From an uncultured Pelagibacteraceae bacterium (GTDB lineage: Bacteria > Pseudomonadota > Alphaproteobacteria > Pelagibacterales > Pelagibacteraceae): a stretch of 64,000 nt of DNA. Under the pieces are notes generated by a model. The model was not told where the DNA came from. It did not search any database and was given only the letters and a program-made list of their open reading frames with translations. This document shows positions 45,295-56,660 of this stretch, one piece after another; the stretch's first letter is position 1, and every line of letters begins with the position of its first letter. The DNA lies in the NCBI GenBank assembly GCA_902616145.1, contig CACMRM010000001.1, positions 1 to 64,000 of the forward strand, given 5' to 3'. The position numbers and the translations under genes are program-made.

Positions 45295-46474
45295 GGCTAT
45301 CACAAAAAGTTTTAATTCTTTTCATTGCTTTATTCAAGTTTTCCATTGAAGTAGCGTAAGATATCCTAAAGTAACCGTCTAAACCGAAGGCAGAGCCTTG
45401 AACCACAGCTACCTCAGCTTTTTCTAACAATTTTTCTACAAAGTCTTTATCAGTTTTCAGTTTTGTTTTCTTGTTTAATAATTTTTTACAGTTTGGAAAA
45501 ACGTAAAAAGCTCCTTCAGGACTCAAACAGCTTATACCATTTATATTATTTAAACTATTAACTACAAAATTTCTTCTTTCTTTAAAAGAATTTGATCTTT
45601 CTGAAATAAATTCTTGTGTTCCGTTCAAAGCTTCTACTGCAGCTGCTTGACTTATAGATGTAGGATTGCTAGTTGATTGGGATTGAATTTTAGCCATCGC
45701 TTTAATAATTTCTTTTGGGCCTGCAGCATAGCCTATTCTCCAGCCAGTCATTGAGTAAGATTTACTTACTCCATTCATAGTTAAAGTTCTGCTTTTTAAT
45801 TTTTCAATTTGCGCAATAGTAAAAAATTTGAACCCGTCGTAAGTAATATGTTCGTAAATATCATCGCTTAAAATATATAAATTTTTATATTTTATTAAAA
45901 TCTTCGATAAAGCTATTATCTCATCTTTGGTATAACCAGAGCCTGTAGGGTTAGATGGAGAGTTTATAATTATCCACTTTGTTTTCTTTGAAACTGCTTT
46001 TTTTAATTTTTCTGGTGTTAATTTAAAATTATTTTTTTCATCACACTTTATTATTTTAGGTTTTCCCCCAGCTAACAAAACAATGTCAGGGTAAGAAACC
46101 CAATAAGGCGCTGGAATAATGACCTCATCACCTTTATTTATGGTTGCCATAAAAGCATTATATAAAACTTGCTTTCCACCAGTTCCAACGGAAATTTGAT
46201 CAAGCTCATATGATAAATGATTTTCTCTAGAAAATTTTGCTTGAATAGCTTTTTTTAAAGCTGGAGTTCCATCCACTGCTGTATATTTTGTATCCCCTTT
46301 TCTAATCGCCTCTATTGCTGCTTCTTTAATATTGTCTGGAGTATCAAAATCTGGCTCTCCAGCCCCTAAACCGATAACATCCTTTCCAGCAGCTCTCATT
46401 TCCCTAGCTTTTGAGGTAACTGCTATTGTAGGCGACGGTTTTATACGTTTTAAACTATTGGAAACTATGCTCAT
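45287..46474 (-). CDS. aspartate aminotransferase, class I
   Basis: SPSNPTGSGY; SKSYSMTGWRIGY. Confidence 0.92.
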   Translation of the reverse strand: MSIVSNSLKRIKPSPTIAVTSKAREMRAAGKDVIGLGAGEPDFDTPDNIKEAAIEAIRKGDTKYTAVDGTPALKKAIQAKFSRENHLSYELDQISVGTGGKQVLYNAFMATINKGDEVIIPAPYWVSYPDIVLLAGGKPKIIKCDEKNNFKLTPEKLKKAVSKKTKWIIINSPSNPTGSGYTKDEIIALSKILIKYKNLYILSDDIYEHITYDGFKFFTIAQIEKLKSRTLTMNGVSKSYSMTGWRIGYAAGPKEIIKAMAKIQSQSTSNPTSISQAAAVEALNGTQEFISERSNSFKERRNFVVNSLNNINGISCLSPEGAFYVFPNCKKLLNKKTKLKTDKDFVEKLLEKAEVAVVQGSAFGLDGYFRISYATSMENLNKAMKRIKTFCDSLN

Positions 46475-46512
46475 TGAAATTTATAATATAATTAATTTAT
46501 TATTAACACAAA

Positions 46513-48684
46513 ATGCAAAATACTTATCAAGAAAAATTAGCTGATCTAGAAGTTAATAACTCAAAAAAAATTAAGAAGCTAGAGGGAGGTATTAACTTTA
46601 AAATCAAAAGTGATTTTCAACCTAGCGGTGACCAACCAGAAGCCATAAAGCAAATATTAAAAAATTTAAATGATAACAAACAAGAACAAGTACTTTTAGG
46701 GGTCACGGGATCAGGCAAAACGTTTACAATGGCAAAAGTTATCGAAAAGGCTAATAGACCAGCTCTAATTTTAGCACCAAATAAAACTTTAGCCGCTCAA
46801 TTGTACGGAGAGTTCAAAAGTTTTTTTCCGGATAATGCTGTAGAATATTTTGTATCATATTACGATTACTATACTCCAGAAGCGTACGTTCCTAGATCTG
46901 ATACTTACATAGAAAAAGAGGCATCAATAAATGAACAAATTGATCGTATGAGACACTCGGCGACGAGATCTTTGTTGGAAAGAGATGATGTAATTATTGT
47001 TGCGAGTGTATCATGTATTTATGGTTTAGGTTCTGTAGAGGCGTACTCAAAAATGACTATTACTTTAAAGAAAAATTATGATTACGAGCGAGACGATTTA
47101 ATTAGAGCATTTATAAACTTACAGTACAAAAGAAATGATCAAAATTTTTTTAGAGGAACCTTTAGGGTAAGAGGAGAAAATTTAGAAATCTTTCCATCAC
47201 ACTTAGAAGATAGAGCTTGGAGAATAAGTTTTAATTTAAATAAATTAGAAAAAATTGAGGAATTTGATCCACTTACTGGAGATAAGACAAATGATTACTC
47301 AATAATAAAAATTTACGCTAATAGTCATTATATAACTCCTAAGCCTACTATCGAGCAAGCAATCAGACAAATAAAATCTGAGTTAGCTGAGACTTTAAAA
47401 AAACATAGAGAAAATAATAAACTTTTAGAGGAACAAAGATTAAGAGAACGAACTAAGTTTGATCTAGAAATGATTGAAGCTACCGGAACTTGTGCAGGTA
47501 TAGAAAATTATTCAAGATTTTTATCAGGAAGAAAAGCTGGTGAGCCTCCCCCTACTCTGTTTGAGTATTTTCCAGATAATGCAATTATATTTGTAGACGA
47601 AAGTCACGTAACAGTCCCTCAATTAAATGGAATGTATAAAGGTGACCGTACAAGAAAAAGTACGTTAGCTGAATACGGGTTTAGACTCCCTTCATGTATG
47701 GATAATAGACCTTTGAAATTTGAAGAGTGGGATTTAATGAGAACACAAACTGTTTTTGTTTCTGCTACCCCAGGACCTTGGGAACTTAAACAAACAAACA
47801 ATAAATATATTGACCAAATCATTAGGCCAACGGGTTTAATAGACCCGCCGGTTGAAATAAGGCCAGCCAAAACTCAAGTTGATGATCTTATGCACGAGGC
47901 AAAAGAGATTGTAAAAAAAGGATATAGAGTTCTTGCTACAACGCTGACAAAAAAAATGGCTGAGGATCTTACTGAGTATCTACACGAAAATGGTCTTAAA
48001 GTAAGATATATGCACTCTGACATTGATACTCTTGAAAGAATTGAGATCATAAGAGATTTGAGAATGGGAGTGTTTGATATTCTGGTAGGAATTAATTTGT
48101 TGAGAGAGGGATTAGATATTCCCGAATGTGCTTTGGTAGCAATTTTAGATGCTGATAAAGAGGGGTTTTTAAGATCTGAAACTTCTTTAATTCAAACAAT
48201 TGGAAGAGCAGCACGAAATGTTGATGGTAAAGTAATTTTATATGCTGATAAAATCACGAAGAGTATTGATAAAGCAATCAAGGAAACGGATAGAAGGAGA
48301 AATAAACAATTAGAATATAATAAGCAAAATGGAATAACTGCTGAGTCGGTAAAAAAAGAGATAAGTGATATTTTAGAGTCTGTTTATGAAAAAGATTACG
48401 TAAAAATTAGTGAAGGATCAAACGTAGGTGGTAACTTAAAAAAACATCTAAAAGCTTTAAACAGAAAAATGAAGGAAGCTGCATCTAATTTAGAATTCGA
48501 AGAGGCTGCTAAACTAAGAGATGAAATGAGAAAACTAGAAGCTAGTGAACTTGAAATAACTTTAAATCCTAAAATATCTCAATATAATTTGAAAAGTAAA
48601 GTTTATCCAAAAGGAAGATCGACTATGGGTATGCCTGGCACAAAACCAAGAAAAGCTATAAAAAAATGGAAGCCAAAAAAATAA
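46513..48684 (+). CDS. uvrB: excinuclease ABC subunit B
   Basis: [25 protein letters not shown]-terminal UVR motif. Confidence 0.97.
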   Translation: MQNTYQEKLADLEVNNSKKIKKLEGGINFKIKSDFQPSGDQPEAIKQILKNLNDNKQEQVLLGVTGSGKTFTMAKVIEKANRPALILAPNKTLAAQLYGEFKSFFPDNAVEYFVSYYDYYTPEAYVPRSDTYIEKEASINEQIDRMRHSATRSLLERDDVIIVASVSCIYGLGSVEAYSKMTITLKKNYDYERDDLIRAFINLQYKRNDQNFFRGTFRVRGENLEIFPSHLEDRAWRISFNLNKLEKIEEFDPLTGDKTNDYSIIKIYANSHYITPKPTIEQAIRQIKSELAETLKKHRENNKLLEEQRLRERTKFDLEMIEATGTCAGIENYSRFLSGRKAGEPPPTLFEYFPDNAIIFVDESHVTVPQLNGMYKGDRTRKSTLAEYGFRLPSCMDNRPLKFEEWDLMRTQTVFVSATPGPWELKQTNNKYIDQIIRPTGLIDPPVEIRPAKTQVDDLMHEAKEIVKKGYRVLATTLTKKMAEDLTEYLHENGLKVRYMHSDIDTLERIEIIRDLRMGVFDILVGINLLREGLDIPECALVAILDADKEGFLRSETSLIQTIGRAARNVDGKVILYADKITKSIDKAIKETDRRRNKQLEYNKQNGITAESVKKEISDILESVYEKDYVKISEGSNVGGNLKKHLKALNRKMKEAASNLEFEEAAKLRDEMRKLEASELEITLNPKISQYNLKSKVYPKGRSTMGMPGTKPRKAIKKWKPKK

Positions 48685-49421
48685 TTATTACTGGAGGAGC
48701 AACTAGAATAGGATCTGCAATCGCTAGAAGTTTAGTTAGTTTTGAAACAAAAATAGGTATTCACTTTAATAAATCTAAAAGAAGCGCTTTAAAATTAAAA
48801 AAAGAACTAGAAGAACTTGGGGCAGACGCATACTTGTTTAAAGCTGATTTAAATAATCTTAAACAAACCGAAAATTTAATAAAAAAAGCTTATAAAACTC
48901 TGAAAGGATTAGATTGTTTAATTAATAATGCATCTATTTTTGAAAACGATAATCTTGAAAATTTTTCTGAAAAATCTTTTACAAAACATATGAATATCAA
49001 CTTAAAAGCACCGGCAATCATAACGCAAAATTTTAAAAGATTAATTAAAAATAAAGAGGGATGTATCATTAATATTATTGATCAAAGAGTTGAAAAATTA
49101 ACTCCTTTTTTTTTCTCTTACACTTTAAGTAAGTCTTCATTGGCCACTCTTACAAAAACATCAGCCATGAAATTAGCGCCTAATATAAGAGTGAATGGTA
49201 TTTCACCTGGACCAACATTAAAAAACAAAAGACAATCAGAAAGACATTTCAAAAAGCAATGGAAATCCACGCTCTTAAAAAAAAAAGTAGATTTAGAAAA
49301 CATATGTAATGGAGTAAAGTTTCTTATTGAAAATAAAAATATAACAGGAGAGATTATTAATATTGATAGCGGACAAAGACTTGCATGGCAAACACCGGAT
49401 ATTATTAATACAAAAGAATGA
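48666..49421 (+). CDS. short-chain dehydrogenase with pteridine-reductase-type motif (FolM-like)
   Basis: TGGATRIG (TGxxxRxG), YTLSK catalytic YxxxK; precedes folB. Confidence 0.7.
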   Translation: MEAKKIIITGGATRIGSAIARSLVSFETKIGIHFNKSKRSALKLKKELEELGADAYLFKADLNNLKQTENLIKKAYKTLKGLDCLINNASIFENDNLENFSEKSFTKHMNINLKAPAIITQNFKRLIKNKEGCIINIIDQRVEKLTPFFFSYTLSKSSLATLTKTSAMKLAPNIRVNGISPGPTLKNKRQSERHFKKQWKSTLLKKKVDLENICNGVKFLIENKNITGEIINIDSGQRLAWQTPDIINTKE

Positions 49422-49813
49422 AGATAATAAAATTTAAGAAAAAAGAAAAATTTAAATATAAAAGAAAAGTAATTATAAAAGATTTAATTCTAAATATTTC
49501 TATAGGAATACACAACTTTGAAAAAAAAAAGAGACAAAGAGTAAAATTTAATATTGAAATTTTAACAAATCCATATGTGACACCAAATAATAAAGATTTG
49601 AATTCAATACTTAATTATGAGGAAATTGTAAGTAAAATTGAGAAAATTGCTTATCTAAAACATCACGAGTTACTTGAAGACTTAGCGGAAAATATATTTA
49701 ATATGATATTTAGAAATAAACTTGTTAAAAAGATTAATCTTAAGATAGAAAAGTTAGATATCTTAAAAAAAACTAAATCTGTTGGTATCGAGGTATCAAA
49801 ATCAAAATTATGA
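49418..49813 (+). CDS. folB: dihydroneopterin aldolase
   Basis: [26 protein letters not shown]. Confidence 0.85.
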   Translation: MKIIKFKKKEKFKYKRKVIIKDLILNISIGIHNFEKKKRQRVKFNIEILTNPYVTPNNKDLNSILNYEEIVSKIEKIAYLKHHELLEDLAENIFNMIFRNKLVKKINLKIEKLDILKKTKSVGIEVSKSKL

Positions 49814-51648
49814 TTAATAGTTTAGAGTTAGGAAAAAAAGTAATAAAAGAAAAAATACCGCTGATACCAAAAAATCCCGGTGTTTACAAAATGATTAGTT
49901 CCACTGGTGAAATTCTATATATAGGTAAAGCTAAAAATATACCAAATAGACTTAAAAGTTATGTCACTGAGTCTAATCTTCCTATTAGAACTGAGAGAAT
50001 GCTTTCACTCACGCATAATCTTGAAACTACTACCACAAGTAATGAAAGTGAGGCTCTTCTATTGGAAGCAAATTTAATAAAAAAACATAAACCTCGTTAC
50101 AACATACTTTTGCGTGATGACAAATCTTTTCCCTATATTTATATTGGTAATAAAGATAAGTGGCCACAACTTACAAAGTTAAGAGGGAAAAAATCAAAAA
50201 CAGGATATTATTTTGGTCCATTCGCATCGATTGGTTCTGCTAATTGGACAATAAAAATTTTACAAAAGATTTTTCTTTTGAGAGTCTGTGATGACACTGT
50301 TTTCAAAAATAGAGAAAGACCGTGCATCTTATACCAAATTAAAAGATGCTCTGCTCCATGTGTTGGACACATAAATGAAAAAGATTACGAATCTACGGTT
50401 GCAGACGCTATTGACTTTATTTCGGGTAAATCCAGAAGAATTCAGAAAAACTTATCCAAAGAAATGGAAAAAGCAAGTAAAGAATTGGATTACGAGAAAG
50501 CAGCTATAGCTAGAGATAGAATAAAAGCATTAACTCAAATACAAACCTCTCAAAAAATAAATCAAACAAATTTAACAGAAGCTGATGTTATCAGTATTTA
50601 TAAAGAGACAGGAAAAACATGTGTGCAAGTGTTTTTTTTTAGGTCAAAACAAAACTGGGGTAATCAGGCTTTTTATCCAAAACATGATCCAGACGACAGT
50701 ATAGAAGATATAATAAGCTCTTTTATATCGCAATTTTATGAAAACAAAACTATTCCAAGGCTGATATTAACTAACTGTGAAGTCAAAGACAAAAAACTTA
50801 TTGAAAAAACATTCTCCGACAAGGATAAAAAAGATATTATTATTAAGCTAGCAAAAAGTAAAAATGAGATAAGTATTTCTAGTCTTGCAGAGAAAAACGC
50901 AAAACAATCATTAAAACAAAAACTCGTTCAATCTGATACCAACAATAATCTCATCGAAGAATTAGCATCTAAATTTAATATTAACAACAATATAGAATTG
51001 ATAGAAGTTTACGATAATAGCCACATTCAGGGAACTGACTCTGTTGGATCATTAATTTGTTTTAGTAATGAAGGTTTTGTTAAGAAAAGATATAGGAAAT
51101 TCAATATAAAAGATGAAAAAGTCAAAAATGATGACTATGGGATGATGAAAGAAGTTTTATTTAGAAGATTTTCAAAAGCCATTAAAGAAAAATCTGGTTC
51201 ACTGTCATTACCAGACTTAATAATGATTGATGGTGGAAAAGGACAATATTCTGTATCTAGAGAAGTTCTTAATGAATTAGGATTGCACGACTTACCAATT
51301 TTGGCCGTAGCGAAGGGTAAAAGAAGAAATGCTGGAGAGGAAAAAATCTACTATAAAAATAAAGAATATATTTTAGAAAGAAATGATCCTTTACTATTTT
51401 TTGTACAAAGACTACGAGATGAAGCTCACAGATTTGCTATAAGCACTCATAGAGCAAAAAGAAAGAAAAATCTCAGTAAATCTTTGTTAGATCAAATTCA
51501 AGGTATTGGCAAACAAAGGAAAAGAGCTTTATTAAATCATTTTGGATCTGCGCGAGCCGTTGAGTCTGCAAGCTTTGATGATTTAAAATCAGTAGAAGGA
51601 ATAGAAGACAGCATAGCAAAGAAAATATATGATTATTTTCACGAATAA
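49810..51648 (+). CDS. uvrC: excinuclease ABC subunit C
   Basis: [34 protein letters not shown]; HhH C-terminus. Confidence 0.96.
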   Translation: MINSLELGKKVIKEKIPLIPKNPGVYKMISSTGEILYIGKAKNIPNRLKSYVTESNLPIRTERMLSLTHNLETTTTSNESEALLLEANLIKKHKPRYNILLRDDKSFPYIYIGNKDKWPQLTKLRGKKSKTGYYFGPFASIGSANWTIKILQKIFLLRVCDDTVFKNRERPCILYQIKRCSAPCVGHINEKDYESTVADAIDFISGKSRRIQKNLSKEMEKASKELDYEKAAIARDRIKALTQIQTSQKINQTNLTEADVISIYKETGKTCVQVFFFRSKQNWGNQAFYPKHDPDDSIEDIISSFISQFYENKTIPRLILTNCEVKDKKLIEKTFSDKDKKDIIIKLAKSKNEISISSLAEKNAKQSLKQKLVQSDTNNNLIEELASKFNINNNIELIEVYDNSHIQGTDSVGSLICFSNEGFVKKRYRKFNIKDEKVKNDDYGMMKEVLFRRFSKAIKEKSGSLSLPDLIMIDGGKGQYSVSREVLNELGLHDLPILAVAKGKRRNAGEEKIYYKNKEYILERNDPLLFFVQRLRDEAHRFAISTHRAKRKKNLSKSLLDQIQGIGKQRKRALLNHFGSARAVESASFDDLKSVEGIEDSIAKKIYDYFHE

Positions 51649-52233
51649 ATGAAATTAAAAATTCCAAACATACTCACTATTGGTCGAATTATTATAGTGC
51701 CAATATTTGTTATAACCTTTTTTATCCCCGGTTTTTTCGGTGATTTAATACCTTTCTTTTTATTCGTTATAGCTAGCTTTACAGATTACATAGATGGTTT
51801 GTTGGCAAGACTATTTAAGGAAGAATCAAAACTGGGAGAGTTGCTAGATCCAATTGCGGACAAAATTTTAGTTTCAGCCGCTTTAATTTTGCTGGTTATG
51901 AATGGCACAATTAAAAATTACGAGGTAGTTGCAGCTGTTATCATTCTTACTAGAGAAATACTTGTATCTGGTCTACGTGAATTTTTGGCTAAAGGGAGAA
52001 TTACCATGGAAGTAACAAGCTTGTCGAAATTAAAAACTTTCATTCAAATGGTGGCGATAGCAATTTTATTAACAGGTGATATTGGAAACAAAATAATAAA
52101 CTTTCAAGATTATAATGCTCAGACAGTTGGGATTATACTTTTATGGTTATCAGCATTTTTAACACTGTACACAGGGTACGATTATTTAAGAAAAGGTATC
52201 GATCATGCTATTAATGAGGATAGTAAAGATTAA
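51649..52233 (+). CDS. pgsA: CDP-diacylglycerol--glycerol-3-phosphate phosphatidyltransferase
   Basis: DYIDGLLAR...GELLDPIADK CDP-alcohol phosphatidyltransferase motif. Confidence 0.93.
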   Translation: MKLKIPNILTIGRIIIVPIFVITFFIPGFFGDLIPFFLFVIASFTDYIDGLLARLFKEESKLGELLDPIADKILVSAALILLVMNGTIKNYEVVAAVIILTREILVSGLREFLAKGRITMEVTSLSKLKTFIQMVAIAILLTGDIGNKIINFQDYNAQTVGIILLWLSAFLTLYTGYDYLRKGIDHAINEDSKD

Positions 52234-53117
52234 GCAGCTGAGTCTTTTCTTACCAAGATTTGGTAAGCTTCGTTTAAATCAGTTATAACTTTGCAAACTT
52301 TAAACGTATTGTCGTTTATTTGAGATACTGGAGTTACTTCTGCAGCAGTACCAGTCAAAAAACATCCAACAAAATTTTTCATCTCTTCTGGTTTAATTTT
52401 TCTCTCAATGACTTTAATACCTTTTGATTTAGCTATTTTGATTACTTCACGTCTTGTAATACCATCTAAAAATGAGTCAGGTGTAGGTGTATGCAATTCA
52501 TCTGCACTATTTTTAAAAAAAATGTTTGCTCCGGTAGCCTCAGCGATATTTCCCTCGTGGTCAAGCATCATTGAATCCGTAAAACCTTGAGCCTCCGCCT
52601 CATGTTTTGATAAGGTACAAATCATATACAGTCCTGCAGCCTTAGTATCCCATGGTATAGTATTTGGTGCTGGCCTTCTCCAACTAGAAATATTTAATTT
52701 AATTCCATTTGATTTTAATTTAGGATCAAAGTAAGATCCCCATTCCCAAGTTGCTATCGCGACGTGTATTTTATTTTTTTGAGCTGATATTGCCATCATC
52801 TCGCTACCTCTCCAAATCAAGGGTCTTACATATCCATTTTGAACTTTTTGAATATTTACAATTTTCTTACAAGCTTCATTTATTTGTTCTTGATTGTAAG
52901 GAACTTTTATTCCCATTCTCTTTGCGGAGTAGAATAATCTCTCGGTATGCTCTTCTAATTTGAATATCTCTCCATCGTAAACTCTTTCTCCCTCGAAAAC
53001 ACAACTAGCATAATGAAGTCCGTGATTTAGAATATGTATATTAGCGTCTTTCCATTCAACTGTTTTACCGTTGAACCAAATTTTTCCTGATCTCTTATCG
53101 TAAGGAATGCTTTCCAT
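52230..53117 (-). CDS. ilvE: branched-chain amino acid aminotransferase
   Basis: HYASCVFEGERVYDG; EATGANIFF; FLTGTAAEVTPV. Confidence 0.92.
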   Translation of the reverse strand: MESIPYDKRSGKIWFNGKTVEWKDANIHILNHGLHYASCVFEGERVYDGEIFKLEEHTERLFYSAKRMGIKVPYNQEQINEACKKIVNIQKVQNGYVRPLIWRGSEMMAISAQKNKIHVAIATWEWGSYFDPKLKSNGIKLNISSWRRPAPNTIPWDTKAAGLYMICTLSKHEAEAQGFTDSMMLDHEGNIAEATGANIFFKNSADELHTPTPDSFLDGITRREVIKIAKSKGIKVIERKIKPEEMKNFVGCFLTGTAAEVTPVSQINDNTFKVCKVITDLNEAYQILVRKDSAA

Positions 53118-53191
53118 TTTTTAAATATATAGATTTTTTATTTTTAAAAAAGTATATTCCAAAATAGAATAAGTCAATATAACTTACCATT

Positions 53192-53632
53192 ATGAAAGAT
53201 TTGCTATATTTAAAAGATGATCAAATTAAAGAGTTTATTAGACTTCTCTATTATGCTTATAGAGAAACATTTGCAGATCCAAGAGAAATTTTATCAAAAA
53301 AATTTTTTGGCACGGCTCATTTAAGAGCATTACACTTAATTGAGAGTAATCCAGGTATTAATTTAGGGGAATTGATCTTTAAATTAAAAGTAACAAAGCA
53401 AAGTTTGAATAGAGTTTTAAGAGATTTGATCAGAGCGAAAATGATAAAACAAGTCCAAGATGAAAATGATACTAGAAAAAAAAATTTATTTTTAGACAAA
53501 GAAGGAAAAATTTTTTTTGAAACTGTTTACAATTCTCAAAAGAAACGAATATTTAATGCGCTTAAAAATTCTGGATCTGACTCAGTTATTAAATTTAAAG
53601 ATGTGCTCAAGAAAATAATAAATGGAAAATAA
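53192..53632 (+). CDS. MarR-family transcriptional regulator (PetP-like by context)
   Basis: winged-helix sequence LKVTKQSLNRVLRDLIRAKMI...DTRKK. Confidence 0.8.
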   Translation: MKDLLYLKDDQIKEFIRLLYYAYRETFADPREILSKKFFGTAHLRALHLIESNPGINLGELIFKLKVTKQSLNRVLRDLIRAKMIKQVQDENDTRKKNLFLDKEGKIFFETVYNSQKKRIFNALKNSGSDSVIKFKDVLKKIINGK

Positions 53633-54299
53633 AAAGTTACATATTTTAGTTGTTGATGATGATGACAGAATTAGAGATTTATTAAAAGACTATTTATCAA
53701 AAAATAATTATATTATCTCGACAGCAGAAAACGCGCAAGAAGCTAAAAGAAAGTTAGAACTAATAAAATTTGATATTTTAATCTTGGATGTAATGATGCC
53801 TGGACAAAACGGTTTTGAATTTACTAAAGAAATTAAAAAAAAATTAAATATACCAATAATTTTGCTTACTGCTAAAGGTGAAGTTGAAAATAGAATCAAA
53901 GGACTCGAAATTGGAGCAGATGATTATATTGGAAAACCTTTTGAACCTAAGGAGTTGCTATTAAGGGTAAAAAACATTATAAAAAATAAAAATAGATTAG
54001 ACGAAAGTTTACAGCACTCTGTTGGTCAAGCAATTATTAATTTAAATAAAATGACTGTCAAATTAAATCAAAAAGTAAGAAAAATTAATAATTCAGAAAA
54101 AAAAGTTCTTATTGAAATGTTGTCAAAACCTGGAAAAACTTTTTCCCGCGAGGAAATAGGAAAAATTTCGGGAATCAATCAAGAAAGATCTATAGATGTC
54201 ATGATCACTAGGCTAAGGCAGAAACTTGAAGCAAACACAAAAAATCCAAAATATTTACAAACTATAAGGGGTAAAGGATATGTTCTCTGGCTTGAATAA
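53622..54299 (+). CDS. OmpR-family response regulator (PetR-like by context)
   Basis: receiver VVDDDDRI, DVMMPG; C-terminal winged helix. Confidence 0.92.
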   Translation: MENKKLHILVVDDDDRIRDLLKDYLSKNNYIISTAENAQEAKRKLELIKFDILILDVMMPGQNGFEFTKEIKKKLNIPIILLTAKGEVENRIKGLEIGADDYIGKPFEPKELLLRVKNIIKNKNRLDESLQHSVGQAIINLNKMTVKLNQKVRKINNSEKKVLIEMLSKPGKTFSREEIGKISGINQERSIDVMITRLRQKLEANTKNPKYLQTIRGKGYVLWLE

Positions 54300-55596
54300 A
54301 TTTTTAAGAGTTTTACTACCAAAAAGATTATTTTATAGAGCATTAATTATTGTCGCTGCTCCAATAATAATTCTCCAATTAATTATAACAATAGTTTTCT
54401 TCGATAGTATATGGATAAAAGCTAACAAAAGTACAACAAGAGCTCTGGTAGCTCAACTTAAAACGATTGAAGAAGTTTATCAAAACGATAAAAAAAATAT
54501 GGATTTTTTTACCGACAGTTACAAAAATAATTTTAATTTTGAAATACGTATAACAGAAGATGAATTTCCAAATGTAACTGGTGAGAGAAAATTTAGCCCA
54601 ATGGATAGATCTTTAAGAAGAGAGTTAAAGTCTGTTTTTGGGAATAACAATTATTGGTTTAGTACCTCTAAGTTTAAAAATGCAGTAGAAATAAAAATAA
54701 AGTCCAAAAAAGAAGTAATTAAATTTTTAGTGCCAAAAGAAATGGTTTCAACTTCTTCTATTAGAGTTTTTGTGTTATGGACAACTCTTCCATCGATATT
54801 TCTAATAATAATAGCCTTGATATTTTTAAAAAATCAAACAAGACCTTTGGTAAAATTAGCTAAAGCTGCAGAGAGATTTGGTAAAGGTGATTACGTAAAT
54901 GATTTTAGACCATCTGGAGCCCAAGAAATCAGAAAAGCAGCTTATGAGTTTGACAGAATGGCAAAGAGAATAAATCGCCACTTAAACCAAAGATCAGAAA
55001 TGTTGTCAGGTATAAGCCATGATTTGCGAACGCCTTTAACCCGTTTAAAACTTCAATTAGCAATGATCAATCAAAAAGACTTGTCTGAAAAAATGTCAAA
55101 AGATATTGATGAGATGGAAAACATGCTCAATGACTATCTTCAATTTGCTAAAATGCAGGCTCAGGAAAATACCATTGAAATAAGCTTAAACGAGATTTTT
55201 AATCAAATCAATAAAAGTTTCAACACTGATAAATTAAATGTATCTTGCGAATTAGATACTAAGTTAAAAGGTAGACCAATGGCTCTGAAAAGGTCTTTTG
55301 AAAACATTATATACAATGGATTGACATATGGAAAAAATGTATGGGTTAAAATAAATAAAAGTCCTAACCGTGTTTTTATAATTTTTGAAGATGATGGTCC
55401 AGGTATTCCTGAAGATCAGTATAAAAATGTCTTCAAGCCTTTTTTTAGATTAGATCAAAGTAGAAGTTTAAATCAATCAGGAGTTGGATTGGGTCTTGCG
55501 ATTGTAGAAGACGTTGTTAATTCCCATGGTGGTAATATACAGCTTGGAAAAAGTTCTTTTAAAGGTTTGCAGGTTAAGATTTCTTTACCTTTTTAA
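54280..55596 (+). CDS. EnvZ-like sensor histidine kinase
   Basis: HAMP, GISHDLRTPLTRL H-box, DDGPGIP, GVGLGLAIV. Confidence 0.92.
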   Translation: MFSGLNKFLRVLLPKRLFYRALIIVAAPIIILQLIITIVFFDSIWIKANKSTTRALVAQLKTIEEVYQNDKKNMDFFTDSYKNNFNFEIRITEDEFPNVTGERKFSPMDRSLRRELKSVFGNNNYWFSTSKFKNAVEIKIKSKKEVIKFLVPKEMVSTSSIRVFVLWTTLPSIFLIIIALIFLKNQTRPLVKLAKAAERFGKGDYVNDFRPSGAQEIRKAAYEFDRMAKRINRHLNQRSEMLSGISHDLRTPLTRLKLQLAMINQKDLSEKMSKDIDEMENMLNDYLQFAKMQAQENTIEISLNEIFNQINKSFNTDKLNVSCELDTKLKGRPMALKRSFENIIYNGLTYGKNVWVKINKSPNRVFIIFEDDGPGIPEDQYKNVFKPFFRLDQSRSLNQSGVGLGLAIVEDVVNSHGGNIQLGKSSFKGLQVKISLPF

Positions 55597-55819
55597 TTTT
55601 TCTGTTTTTTTCTAATTTTTTTATTATTTGACCTTGTTTTAAAACTATTTTTTTTAAAACTTCGAATTCCTGCCTTGAGACAAGTTCAAGTTTATTTATT
55701 AGTTTGTCTCTTTTAAATTTAAAATCAGTCGAAATTTGGTCTTTGATGTCTTTTGAAGAAAGAACACTATTTTCAATTAGTTTAGATATAGTTTTTAAAA
55801 TTTTATCTGAATTTTGCAT
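55574..55819 (-). CDS. UbiK/BMFP-family coiled-coil protein
   Basis: short protein with C-terminal coiled-coil VSRQEFEVLKKIVLK typical of BMFP family. Confidence 0.7.
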   Translation of the reverse strand: MQNSDKILKTISKLIENSVLSSKDIKDQISTDFKFKRDKLINKLELVSRQEFEVLKKIVLKQGQIIKKLEKNRKIKKVKKS

Positions 55820-55871
55820 TACATATCTTATTTGATAGGCATCTTAATTTCAAATGTGATATAAAAAAAGT

Positions 55872-56660
55872 ATGTATACCCATAATTTAGACCCAATACT
55901 AATTGATTTAGGTTTCTTGGCAATTAGATGGTACTCTTTAGCCTATATTTTTGGGATTCTTTTAGGATGGTGGTACGGAAAAAAAATTATAAGAAAACTT
56001 AATGTTGAAAATAGAGACGTTAAGCTGTTAAAATTTGACGATTTAATTACATATTTAATTATTTCAATTATAATAGGTGGTAGATTAGGATACGTAATTT
56101 TTTACAACTTTGATTTTTTTGTTAAAAACCCTATAGAAATTTTGAAAGTTTGGGAAGGTGGAATGTCCTTCCATGGCGCTTTAATTGGGATAATAATAGG
56201 AACTTATTTATTTTCAGCTAAAAATAATTTCAAAACGCTTTTTTTTCTCGACATAATTTCTTGTGTAGCTCCAATTGGAATTTTTTTTGGGAGAGTAGCT
56301 AATTTTGTTAATGGAGAATTGGTTGGGAAAGTAACTCAAGTTTCTTGGGGTGTTATTTTTCCGAACATAGATATGATGCCTAGACATCCTTCTCAGATAT
56401 ATGAGGCTATTTTAGAAGGTATTGTTTTATTTTATTTGATGAATGTTTTAATATTTTCAAAAAGTTTCAAAACTGGCACTTGTGCCTGTTTCTTTCTTAT
56501 AGCATATGGGTTTTTTAGAATTTTTTCTGAAATTTTTCGTGAACCAGATATCCAGCTAGGATATTTTTTAAATATTTTTAGTATGGGCATGATTTTGAGT
56601 TTTATTATGATTTTAACTGGTTTATCTATGTTCGTCGCTTTAAAAAAAAATGAGAACTAA
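55872..56660 (+). CDS. lgt: prolipoprotein diacylglyceryl transferase
   Basis: GGRLGYVIFYN; GRVANFVNGELVG; RHPSQIYEA. Confidence 0.95.
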   Translation: MYTHNLDPILIDLGFLAIRWYSLAYIFGILLGWWYGKKIIRKLNVENRDVKLLKFDDLITYLIISIIIGGRLGYVIFYNFDFFVKNPIEILKVWEGGMSFHGALIGIIIGTYLFSAKNNFKTLFFLDIISCVAPIGIFFGRVANFVNGELVGKVTQVSWGVIFPNIDMMPRHPSQIYEAILEGIVLFYLMNVLIFSKSFKTGTCACFFLIAYGFFRIFSEIFREPDIQLGYFLNIFSMGMILSFIMILTGLSMFVALKKNEN

